Below are positions 1 to 5,710 of a stretch of 14,298 nucleotides of DNA, piece by piece. The first letter of the stretch is position 1; the number at the start of each line of letters is the position of its first letter. The notes below the pieces were generated by a model that was not told the origin of the DNA, ran no database searches, and saw only the letters and a list, made by a program, of their open reading frames with translations. Location of the stretch: NCBI GenBank assembly GCA_001872165.1, contig MNXK01000134.1:1-14298 (forward strand), in the 5' to 3' direction. The stretch comes from Anaerolineae bacterium CG2_30_58_95. Its GTDB lineage: Bacteria > Chloroflexota > Anaerolineae > Anaerolineales > Villigracilaceae. Both the position numbers and the translations under genes were made by a program.

Positions 1-742
1 TGGGCGTGCCAACGCCCATCAGGTAGCGCGGCTTGTCTTCGGGTAGGATATTGTTGACCAGGTCGAGCATGGCGTAGGTTTCAGCCTTGGTCTCGCCGAC
101 CGAGAGTCCGCCGATGGCGATGCCGGGAAAAGGCAGGGATGAGATGAATTTAGCGGAAGCAGATCGCAGGTCCGGGTTGACGCCTCCCTGGAGGATGCCG
201 AAGAGAGCCTGGTCGGCGCGCCTCTTCGCGGCGAGACAACGTTCCGCCCAGCGGTGCGTCCGTTCCATCGCCTTCGGGATGTAATTGTAATCGTTTGGGT
301 CGGCGCACTCGTCGAAGGCCATGATGATATCCGCCCCCAGGTTCTCCTGGATGGCGATGGACTTTTCGGGTGTGAAGCGGTGCATCGTCCCGTCCACGTG
401 GGATTTGAAGGTGACGCCATCCTCGTCCACTTTGCGGGTCTGGGCGAGGGAAAAAACCTGGAAGCCGCCCGAATCGGTCAACAGCGGGCGCGGCCATTGC
501 ATGAAGGTGTGCAGGCCGCCCATCTCGCGAACAAGTTCGTCGCCTGGGCGCAGATAGAGGTGATAGGTGTTGGCGAGGACAAGCGTCGCACCCAATTCCT
601 CGACCTGGGCCGGGGTGAGCGTCTTGACCGCCGCCTGCGTCCCGACCGGCGCGAAGACGGGCGTCAGCAGGTCGCCATGCGGGGTGTGAAAAACTCCGGC
701 GCGGGCGCGACTCTGCGCGGTGAGGATTTTGTATTCGAACAT
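1..742 (-). CDS. tgt: tRNA-guanine transglycosylase (queuine/preQ1 insertion), 3' end outside window
   Basis: The enzyme swaps the wobble guanine (G34) of GUN-anticodon tRNAs for preQ1 in bacteria, a cytosolic step of queuosine synthesis. I translated 247 codons from the ATG at 742; the frame is still open at base 1, so roughly the last third of a ~375-residue family protein is missing. Visible signatures are TPVFAPVGTQ (residues 27-36), LANTYHLYLRPG (57-68), LLTDSGGFQVFSL (87-99), whose Asp90 corresponds to the conserved active-site Asp of the family, DECADPN (144-150), FGILQGG (181-187) and GGLSVGE (211-217). The second catalytic Asp and the zinc-binding Cys/His cluster should lie beyond the edge and cannot be checked. 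No Shine-Dalgarno is seen; a TATAAT box lies only 6 bases upstream of the ATG. The family call is near certain from these motifs. Confidence 0.96.
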   Translation of the reverse strand, partial: MFEYKILTAQSRARAGVFHTPHGDLLTPVFAPVGTQAAVKTLTPAQVEELGATLVLANTYHLYLRPGDELVREMGGLHTFMQWPRPLLTDSGGFQVFSLAQTRKVDEDGVTFKSHVDGTMHRFTPEKSIAIQENLGADIIMAFDECADPNDYNYIPKAMERTHRWAERCLAAKRRADQALFGILQGGVNPDLRSASAKFISSLPFPGIAIGGLSVGETKAETYAMLDLVNNILPEDKPRYLMGVGTP

Positions 743-748
743 GGGGTG

Positions 749-754
749 ATTATA
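749..754 (-). promoter_or_regulatory. -10 box of tgt, placing transcription start at or near the ATG
   Basis: On the minus strand a perfect TATAAT occupies 754-749 and the tgt ATG begins at 742. A transcript from this box would start within a few bases of the ATG, giving a leaderless mRNA. This fits the lack of any purine-rich ribosome site. The hexamer at the -35 position (CAGGTT, 777-772) is a poor match and overlaps the stem of the upstream terminator-like hairpin. The box is seen; leaderless initiation is inferred. Confidence 0.45.
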
Positions 755-765
755 CCGGAATGGCA

Positions 766-798
766 TGGAAAAACCTGCCCATGCTGGCGGACAGGTTT
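766..798 (-). terminator. Rho-independent terminator after the antitoxin gene
   Basis: Read on the minus strand, AAACCTG (798-792) pairs with CAGGTTT (777-771) around a 14-base loop, and the stem runs into a short T tract. It lies about 37 bases past the antitoxin stop and just upstream of the tgt start, so it would separate the two transcription units. The stem is only 7 bp and the T run short, so efficiency is uncertain. Confidence 0.45.
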
Positions 799-834
799 AT
801 GGAGTAGAGAAAGTGCAAGAGGAATATCAAGGTT

Positions 835-1116
835 TCAACCGGTTTTTGCTGCCAGTTCCTGTTTCGCCCCTATAAAAGCGGCTTCTTCCAGTTCAATTCG
901 CTCTTGAATGACGCGTGTCAGCCATTCCTCGAGGCTTGGTTTGCGATGAAGTTTTGCCAGGAATGCTGCACGCGCCGCCAAGTCTGGCGGGATAGAAAGC
1001 GAGGCAGCTCTCGTCCTTCGTACCAAAATTGGTTTTTCCCACGCCGCGTTGTCATCAGCCTGGGCAATAACCTTCTGATCTATTTCGAATTCGGTCAATT
1101 TCGCTTTTGCGCTCAT
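835..1116 (-). CDS. Ribbon-helix-helix antitoxin-like protein
   Basis: A 93-residue protein with a charged, probably disordered N-terminal part (1-36) and a C-terminal stretch, residues 37-76, with the CopG/Arc ribbon-helix-helix pattern. That pattern is a short beta strand (ASLSIPPDL), helix A (DLAARAAFLAKLH), a turn, then helix B (SLEEWLTRVIQERI). Such proteins dimerise, bind operator DNA with the strand pair and neutralise a partner toxin with the other half. I chose the ATG at 1116 because it overlaps the TGA of the upstream toxin-like frame as ATGA and has AGGA 8 bases upstream; an in-frame ATG at 1125 gives a 96-residue alternative. The toxin-first, antitoxin-second order with overlap is typical of BrnT/BrnA-like and related modules. 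The partner is broken, so this is probably an orphan antitoxin or a stand-alone regulator. The exact family is not assigned. Confidence 0.65.
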   Translation of the reverse strand: MSAKAKLTEFEIDQKVIAQADDNAAWEKPILVRRTRAASLSIPPDLAARAAFLAKLHRKPSLEEWLTRVIQERIELEEAAFIGAKQELAAKTG

Positions 1117-1304
1117 AGTGGCCATCCTGTAATGATACGGATGATATTTCCGGGTTTGAGTTGGAAGATGATCTTCAACCTGCGCCCGCCAAGGGTTTTT
1201 CCAAGCAATTGATAACGGTCACGATAGGATTTGCATGTAATTATAACCCAATTGCATCCTCGCCAGTGCCAAGAACAGCATTGTATCGCGCAGATAACAT
1301 GAAT
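1113..1304 (-). pseudogene. C-terminal remnant of a small toxin-like protein
   Basis: The minus-strand frame is open from an in-frame TAG at 1307-1305 to TGA at 1115-1113, about 63 codons, but has no ATG or GTG, and its only TTG would leave a 28-residue peptide. Its last ~38 residues are protein-like (YRDRYQLLGKTLGGRRLKII, then a segment ending IIRIITGWPL). They resemble the C-terminal strands of small RNase-fold toxins of the BrnT/DUF4258 type, where a G-[KQ]-T-x-x-GR-x-L motif precedes a beta strand ending the protein. The ~40-50 residue N-terminal half is absent; upstream codons (1235-1304) look random and Cys/Trp-rich. A different frame offers an ATG reading MLFLALARMQLGYNYMQILS before a stop at the junction, compatible with a frameshift or a chance ORF. 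The 4-bp ATGA overlap with the antitoxin gene supports its origin as a toxin. Family assignment is tentative. Confidence 0.45.
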
Positions 1305-1340
1305 CTAACACGCCCCACCCGCGTAGGTGATAAAATAACA

Positions 1341-1449
1341 TCGCTTATCGCTTATCGCTGATCGCTGATCGGCCAATCGTCACCCGCTACTCGTCACGCA
1401 TCACGCATCACGCATCACTCATCACTCATCACTCGTCACTCGTCAATCG
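1341..1449 (+). repeat. Degenerate 7-bp tandem repeat array ending 2 bases before the kinase start codon
   Basis: Five head-to-tail heptads (TCGCTTA x2, TCGCTGA x2, TCGGCCA) fill 1341-1375. After an 18-base interruption come eight more: TCACGCA x3 (1394-1414), TCACTCA x2, TCACTCG x2 and TCAATCG (1443-1449). The next bases are TA and then the ATG of the histidine kinase at 1452. Consensus is TCRCNNR. No Shine-Dalgarno lies in front of the ATG, so the array occupies the whole translation-initiation region. Heptanucleotide short tandem repeats (STRR type) are known from cyanobacteria; relation to those is not established. Confidence 0.85.
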
Positions 1450-1451
1450 TA

Positions 1452-3005
1452 ATGCTCCCCGACTTCCGCGTCCGACAGCGCGACTACCTGCTCGAAATAG
1501 CGCGTGCTATTACCCAGGAACTTGATCTTGATAAACTCCTGGCGCGCATCCTGCGCATTTCCATTGAAATGCTTGCCGGTCAAGCCGGTATCATCGCGCT
1601 GAAAGAGAGCGCGGGTTGGCGCGTTGCCGCTGCATACGGCATCCCGCCAGCCTTTTTACGCTATCTTGAGCCGCTTCTCGCAGAAGAGAAGGTTCGTGAA
1701 CTAAACGTCGCAGAACTCAACCGCATGTTGAAAGAACTGGCTTACACCGCCAGCATGGGCCTGCTTAACGGCGTCGGCCTGCCTTTGGTTACGCATGGCC
1801 AGGTCATCGGCGTGACCTTTATCTTTCGTGGCTACCCCGACCTGTTTTCCGCCAACGATAAATTGCTCCTGCAGAGCTTTGCTGACCAGGCTGCCATCGC
1901 CGTCTTCAACGCCCAACTCTATACCCAAGTCAGTTACGAAAAACAGCGCCTGGACGCCTTGATTGATTCCGCTGCGGACGGGATTCTCATTCTGAGGGCG
2001 GATCGCCTCATCGAGCGCGTCAATGCCGCCTTTGAGCGAATGTTAGTCACACCCCGCGACCAGATCCAAGGCCGGTCACACAGCGATATTATCCGCTGGG
2101 CGCGCCGCCCCGAAGGCCTGACGCTGGAGGAAGCCGAGACTGGCGGCTGGCCGCTGACTCCCAACGCTTATCTATACGTCGAGGGTGATCTACAACGGCC
2201 GGAGCCGCCCTCGCTGCCAGTCGGCATCACCTACGCACCCCTCCTGACGGCGGATGGCGTCTTGCGCAATATCATCGTCACTGTGCGTGACATCACCAAA
2301 TTCCGCACCGCAGAGGAGATCAAGAACACCTTCGTCTCGATCATCAGTCACGAACTCAAGACGCCTGTCGCCCTGATCAAAGGCTACGTCAGCACCTTGC
2401 GCCGCGAAGACGCCTCCTGGGATCGAGCCGTGGTGCAAGATAGCTTGAAAGTCATAGAAGAAGAAGCCGACCGACTGACGACGATGATCGAAGACTTGTT
2501 GGATGCCTCGCGCCTGCAGGCTGGCGGCCTGAAGCCCAACCTGGCCGATATTTCCCTGCCCAATCTGGCCGAACGCCTGGCCGAGCGCTTCCGCACCCAA
2601 ACTGGCCGTCACACCATCCTGGCGGATTTTCCCAAGAAATTCCCGATCATCCTGGCGGACGAGAAGCGCATCGAGCAAGTGCTCGCCAACCTGCTGTCCA
2701 ACGCCATCAAATATGCACCCAGCGGTGAGATCCGCATCAGCGGCCAGGTACGGCCAGAGCAGGTGATCGTCACCGTGAGCGACGAGGGCGCGGGGATTGA
2801 CCCGGCTGACATTCCATATATCTTTGATCGTTTCTACCGCGCCGAAAAAGCCGTCCGGAATACAAAAGGCGCCGGGTTGGGACTTTACCTGGCGCGCGCT
2901 ATTGTCGAAGCGCATGGCGGACGCATCTGGGTGGACCCGAAGCCGAATGCCGGCGCCCGCATCTGCTTCTCCCTGCCGCGCCAGCCTGCCTTTGGATCCC
3001 GCTAA
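1452..3005 (+). CDS. Cytosolic sensor histidine kinase (GAF-PAS-HisKA-HATPase)
   Basis: A 517-residue orphan sensor kinase that autophosphorylates a histidine and passes the phosphate to a response regulator not encoded here. Order of parts: GAF-like sensor about 1-158, PAS about 165-285, a short linker, HisKA with the H-box SIISHELKTP (phospho-acceptor His300), and the dimerisation helices to about 355. The HATPase domain follows, with N-box NLLSNAIKYAP (413-423), G1 DEGAGIDP, F-box FDRFYRA (458-464) and G2 KGAGLGLYLA (472-481). All catalytic motifs are intact. No transmembrane helix or signal peptide is present, so it senses an internal ligand or redox state; the ligand is unknown. The ATG at 1452 has no Shine-Dalgarno and directly follows the heptad repeat array. 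No receiver-domain gene is in the window; the nearby winged-helix regulator carries FHA instead. Confidence 0.95.
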   Translation: MLPDFRVRQRDYLLEIARAITQELDLDKLLARILRISIEMLAGQAGIIALKESAGWRVAAAYGIPPAFLRYLEPLLAEEKVRELNVAELNRMLKELAYTASMGLLNGVGLPLVTHGQVIGVTFIFRGYPDLFSANDKLLLQSFADQAAIAVFNAQLYTQVSYEKQRLDALIDSAADGILILRADRLIERVNAAFERMLVTPRDQIQGRSHSDIIRWARRPEGLTLEEAETGGWPLTPNAYLYVEGDLQRPEPPSLPVGITYAPLLTADGVLRNIIVTVRDITKFRTAEEIKNTFVSIISHELKTPVALIKGYVSTLRREDASWDRAVVQDSLKVIEEEADRLTTMIEDLLDASRLQAGGLKPNLADISLPNLAERLAERFRTQTGRHTILADFPKKFPIILADEKRIEQVLANLLSNAIKYAPSGEIRISGQVRPEQVIVTVSDEGAGIDPADIPYIFDRFYRAEKAVRNTKGAGLGLYLARAIVEAHGGRIWVDPKPNAGARICFSLPRQPAFGSR

Positions 3006-3030
3006 ACACAATACTTTAGTTAGCGGGTCG

Positions 3031-3075
3031 GGCTCCCATGCCCGGCGGCGTGCGCAGGGTGCTTCGCTAGGAGCC
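3031..3075. repeat. Inverted repeat GGCTCC/GGAGCC downstream of the kinase gene
   Basis: GGCTCC (3031-3036) and GGAGCC (3070-3075) bracket a G+C-rich 33-base loop that itself can fold. It lies about 25 bases after the histidine kinase stop but is not followed by a T tract. It could be a weak terminator or the core of a dispersed intergenic palindrome; only the base pairing is directly visible. Confidence 0.4.
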
Positions 3076-3126
3076 GTCTCTACATCCTTATCTAAGCAGT
3101 ATTGCCGTTAAATACAAATTCATAAA

Positions 3127-3159
3127 AGAATATCAAATATTCTGGGGTAAAATAACCCC
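3127..3159. repeat. Two back-to-back small hairpins upstream of the CpXC gene
   Basis: AGAATAT-caa-ATATTCT (3127-3143) is a perfect 7-bp stem with a 3-base loop. It is followed with no gap by GGGGT-aaaata-ACCCC (3144-3159), a perfect 5-bp stem. They sit 50 bases before the CpXC start codon. As DNA they could be adjacent operators for dimeric regulators, and as RNA a leader structure. No T tract follows, so a terminator is unlikely. Confidence 0.5.
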
Positions 3160-3180
3160 TTGTGTCGCAAACCTCATCGC

Positions 3181-3208
3181 AATCCAAAATCGTAAATCGA
3201 GAATATCC
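3181..3208 (+). repeat. Heptad repeat directly abutting the CpXC start codon
   Basis: The 28 bases before the ATG at 3209 divide into AATCCAA, AATCGTA, AATCGAG and AATATCC, four degenerate 7-bp units with AATC at the front of the first three. There is no Shine-Dalgarno. The arrangement matches the heptad array before the histidine kinase start at 1452, although the unit sequence differs. Confidence 0.55.
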
Positions 3209-4579
3209 ATGCCTCCTCAAAGAACCCAAATCTCCTGTCCACGCTGCCGGCAGCCGATCCTGGCGCAAGTCGAGCAGCTTTTCGACATTACCGCCGACCC
3301 GGGCGCGAAACAGCGCCTTTTGGGCGGAGTCTCCAACTTTGCGAACTGTCCGCATTGCGGCTATAGCGGAGCGCTGGCCACGCCAATCGTCTATCACGAT
3401 GCTGGTAAAGAACTCCTGCTAACTTACTTTCCGGGGGAACTTAGCGTACCGGTCAACGAGCAGGAGAAGCTCATCGGCCCGCTAATCAACCAAGCCGTCA
3501 ACCGGCTACCGCCCGAAAAGCGGAAGGCCTACCTGCTGCGCCCGCAGAGCTTTCTCACCTACCAAAGCCTGATCGAGCGCGTCCTGAGTGCGGACGGAGT
3601 GACGCCCGAAATGATCCAGGCGCAGCAGCAGCGCGTGAACCTGATTGAGCGACTGCTATCCACCTCCACCGCGGAGGCGCGCACTCAACTCATCCAACAG
3701 GAAGCCAAATTGCTGGATGCGGAGTTCTTCGGCCTGTTCAATCGCTTGATGGAAGGGGCCGCGGCCAGCGGCCAGGAACAGGTCGCTCAACAGATGAACG
3801 CCTTGCAGCAACAACTCATGAAAGAGAGCGAATACGGCAGGCAACTACAGAGTCAGGTCAACGAGATCCAGGAAGCCGTTAAAACCCTGCAAGCAGCCGG
3901 GAAAGAACTCACCCGCGAGAAATTACTGGAGATCCTCATCCAGGCGCCCAACGAAGCCCGACTGAGCGCGTTGGCCAGCCTGACCCGCCCTGGCCTGGAT
4001 TACCTCTTCTTCCAATCGCTCACCGAGCGCATCGAAACCAAGACTGGCGACGAACGCAAAAAAATGGAATTCCTGCGTGAAAAGTTGCTCGATATAACCC
4101 GTCAAATTGACCAACGCGTGGAAGAAGAATACAAACGCGCCGGAGAACTCCTCAACACACTGCTCGCCGCGCCAGACATCCAAAAGGCCACCCTGGAGCG
4201 ATTGAACGAGATAAGCGAGATATTCGTTCAGGTGCTCAACCGCGCCTTGCAGGAAGCCACCCAAAAGAAGAATGAAGCGCAATTAAAGAAACTCGAACAA
4301 ATCGTCGCTGTGCTGCAAAAGGTTTCCGCGCCGCCCAAAGAATACGAGCTGCTCGAGAAATTACTCGATGCGCCCAATGAGGCAGCCCTGAATAAAATGC
4401 TGGAAGAACACAAAAATGAAATTACGCCGGAATTTACCAGCTTTGTCGGGGGTGTCCTGGCGCAGAGTGAAGAACGAGCTGATAAAAAATCACAAGGCGA
4501 GGATGCACAAGTCCTCGAGAGACTGAATAATATTTATCGCGCGATTCTCAAATTCTCGATGAAGAAGAGCATGGGCTAG
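3209..4579 (+). CDS. CpXC-type zinc-ribbon protein with long helical coiled-coil region
   Basis: A 456-residue protein of unknown function. The N-terminal ~115 residues look like the CpXC domain. CPRC (Cys10, Cys13) and CPHC (Cys47, Cys50) form a likely four-cysteine zinc site, followed by a mixed alpha/beta part containing LLTYFPGELSVP, which is typical of this domain. From about residue 120 to the end the sequence is almost entirely charged, Gln/Glu/Lys/Leu-rich helix with heptad character and repeated LLxxLLxAPNEAxL-like segments (for example near 310-330 and 405-420), suggesting an extended coiled coil or helical-repeat scaffold. No signal peptide or membrane helix is seen, so it is presumably cytosolic. 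It stands alone on the plus strand. The start is fixed by the ATG just before the zinc ribbon; no Shine-Dalgarno is visible and a heptad repeat abuts the ATG. No enzymatic motif was found. Confidence 0.85.
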   Translation: MPPQRTQISCPRCRQPILAQVEQLFDITADPGAKQRLLGGVSNFANCPHCGYSGALATPIVYHDAGKELLLTYFPGELSVPVNEQEKLIGPLINQAVNRLPPEKRKAYLLRPQSFLTYQSLIERVLSADGVTPEMIQAQQQRVNLIERLLSTSTAEARTQLIQQEAKLLDAEFFGLFNRLMEGAAASGQEQVAQQMNALQQQLMKESEYGRQLQSQVNEIQEAVKTLQAAGKELTREKLLEILIQAPNEARLSALASLTRPGLDYLFFQSLTERIETKTGDERKKMEFLREKLLDITRQIDQRVEEEYKRAGELLNTLLAAPDIQKATLERLNEISEIFVQVLNRALQEATQKKNEAQLKKLEQIVAVLQKVSAPPKEYELLEKLLDAPNEAALNKMLEEHKNEITPEFTSFVGGVLAQSEERADKKSQGEDAQVLERLNNIYRAILKFSMKKSMG

Positions 4580-4607
4580 TATTACAGCGCAAGGTTGCTG
4601 TTTCGCG

Positions 4608-4730
4608 TGTCATTCTCCCGAAGGACATCGGGACGATGTGAGCGCCCCGACGCTCTTTCGGGGTGCGAAGAATCTCGCGTTTGCGGCGTGGAGACCCTTC
4701 GGGCGCACAGAACGCGCCCTCAGGGTGACA
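4608..4730. repeat. MITE-like intergenic element with short terminal inverted repeats
   Basis: The segment begins TGTCATTCTCCCG and ends CAGGGTGACA; the terminal TGTCA/TGACA are exact inverses and the next bases are partly so. Inside is a second hairpin, CCCCGA-cgctctt-TCGGGG, and the phrase GCGAAGAATCTCGCG. This style of element (TGTCATTCT...GAAGAATCT...GGTGACA) resembles short non-coding dispersed repeats in bacterial intergenic regions. It has no coding capacity of its own. Copy number elsewhere in the genome cannot be seen here. Confidence 0.55.
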
Positions 4731-4750
4731 TAAGGGGCATCTTTTTTTTT
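4715..4750 (+). terminator. Possible terminator of the CpXC transcript
   Basis: A run of nine T residues (4742-4750) on the plus strand follows a G+C-rich stretch in which GCCCT (4716-4720) can pair with AGGGGC (4733-4738) with one bulged G. The stem is weak, but the T tract is long and correctly placed between the end of the CpXC gene and the convergent FHA regulator gene. Confidence 0.35.
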
Positions 4751-4769
4751 ACAAACGTTACGCAGATCA

Positions 4770-5426
4770 TCACTCCATCGGTGGATTGTCCAGGCGCAAG
4801 CCATGCCCGCGCACGGTGACGATGTAGGGATAGTCCGAGTCAATGGCAGCCAGCCTGTCGCGCAAACGGCGGATGAGCGCATCCAGCGCCTGCTCAGAGA
4901 CCCCAATCGTCTGTTCGTCGCCCCAGGCGGCTGCGATCAATCCCTGCCGATCCACGACCTGGCCCTGGCTGTCGTACAACACACGCAAAACATGGAATTG
5001 CAGCGCGGAAAGGGGCGGGTCCACCTGCTGCTGGTTGACCCATACCCGCCGGGAACGTAGGTCGAGGCGCAAGCGCCCGGGGCGATCAGCAGACTCGACC
5101 AGGGGCATGGTCGCATCCGATGTCAGGAAGATGAATTGTCCGGCTAGCGCAATCTGCACCATGTCCCCATCTTGTAAAGTCATCGGGTTGGCAACAGGAT
5201 TGCCGTTGCAATACGTGCCGTTCTTGCTGCCCATGTCTTCCAAGATCACGCCCTCGGGCGTCGGCGTGAGCCGCGCGTGGAAACGAGACACCTGGCGGTC
5301 CGCAATTGCTACTTCGCAGGTTGCTTCGCGCCCGATCACAAGCGGCTTGTTTAAAACCCAACGTTGACCCCTCAGCAAGCCGGTCTGCCCAATTAGAAGT
5401 GGATATTCTTCCAGGTTGCCTTCCAT
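4770..5426 (-). CDS. FHA domain-winged helix (OmpR-type) transcription regulator
   Basis: A 218-residue cytosolic regulator with two domains. Residues ~20-105 form an FHA domain with the canonical phosphothreonine-binding set: IGR (31-33), VSRFHA with Ser47/His50, and GSKNGTYCNG with Asn69. Residues ~118-214 form an OmpR/PhoB-type winged helix, with LSALQFHVLRVLY for the first helices, a recognition helix around VSEQALDALIRRLRDRL (176-192), and a wing IVTVRGHGLRL (202-212). The usual receiver domain is absent, so DNA binding is expected to respond to a phosphothreonine partner instead of aspartyl phosphorylation. The FHA-plus-OmpR-type DNA-binding combination recalls mycobacterial EmbR, which is regulated by a Hanks kinase, although the order and extra domains differ. 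A divergent Ser/Thr kinase gene begins 285 bases upstream. AGGGAAG precedes the ATG by about 11 bases. A long inverted repeat would lie in its leader. Confidence 0.93.
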   Translation of the reverse strand: MEGNLEEYPLLIGQTGLLRGQRWVLNKPLVIGREATCEVAIADRQVSRFHARLTPTPEGVILEDMGSKNGTYCNGNPVANPMTLQDGDMVQIALAGQFIFLTSDATMPLVESADRPGRLRLDLRSRRVWVNQQQVDPPLSALQFHVLRVLYDSQGQVVDRQGLIAAAWGDEQTIGVSEQALDALIRRLRDRLAAIDSDYPYIVTVRGHGLRLDNPPME

Positions 5427-5454
5427 AGTTTGCTCTACTTCCCTAAGGCATTAT

Positions 5455-5571
5455 CAGTAGATCACGAAAACGTAGTAACGACTTTAGTCGTTCGGCTGAA
5501 AAGCGACTACACCTGCCCTGGCGGGCGGTGCCAGGGAAGTCGCTACTACAAAGCCTTTTCGTGAATTACTG
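5455..5571. repeat. 117-bp inverted-repeat element between FHA regulator and kinase
   Basis: The left arm 5455-5484 (CAGTAGATCACGAAAAC then GTAGTAACGACTT) is the imperfect inverse of the right arm 5537-5571. The mismatches are a few bases plus a 5-base insertion in the right arm. The interior holds further palindromes: AACGAC-ttta-GTCGTT (5477-5492) and CTGGC-gggcggt-GCCAG inside AGCGACT/AAGTCGCT. Transcribed in either direction it would fold into a long branched hairpin. It lacks an ORF and target-site duplications are not evident. It could be a MITE-like insertion now serving as a leader or spacer. Confidence 0.8.
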
Positions 5572-5577
5572 ATTATA
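5572..5577 (-). promoter_or_regulatory. Candidate -10 box for the FHA regulator gene
   Basis: TATAAT reads 5577-5572 on the minus strand, immediately outside the inverted-repeat element. A start about 7 bases downstream would place the entire 117-bp element in the 5' leader of the FHA regulator mRNA. No convincing -35 hexamer is seen at 16-18 bases. Confidence 0.35.
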
Positions 5578-5599
5578 CAACAGGAGAATAAAATACGCT

Positions 5600-5605
5600 T
5601 ATAAT
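5600..5605 (+). promoter_or_regulatory. Candidate -10 box for the Ser/Thr kinase gene
   Basis: TATAAT at 5600-5605 on the plus strand would give a leader of roughly 100 bases before the kinase ATG at 5711. It lies 22 bases from the opposed TATAAT of the regulator gene, so the two promoters would overlap. The -35 region (around 5577-5582) is poor. Confidence 0.4.
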
Positions 5606-5710
5606 ATAGCAGAGAAATTGAAAATTGTGCAAGAGTGGCATCCCAACGCCGAAACAAGGCCATCTGCACATTTCGGTATTTCGCCATAAGTTTGATCCTT
5701 GGAGCCGGTC

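Noticed and set aside
254..907. 217-codon open frame on the plus strand over tgt
   Set aside because: Opposite strand of clear tgt coding sequence; no domain in the product.
1341..1449. CRISPR or integron attC-like array
   Set aside because: Units are only 7 bp and directly tandem, without spacers or attC core sites.
2190..3011. 273-codon open frame on the minus strand inside the histidine kinase
   Set aside because: It is a shadow of the kinase gene, whose motifs are complete on the plus strand; the minus product shows no recognisable domain and has the Gly/Ala/Asp/Val bias of antisense frames.
4595..4906. Small ORFs across the CpXC-FHA gap on both strands
   Set aside because: They lie in the palindromic element and in shadow of the FHA gene; no ribosome site and no protein-like composition.
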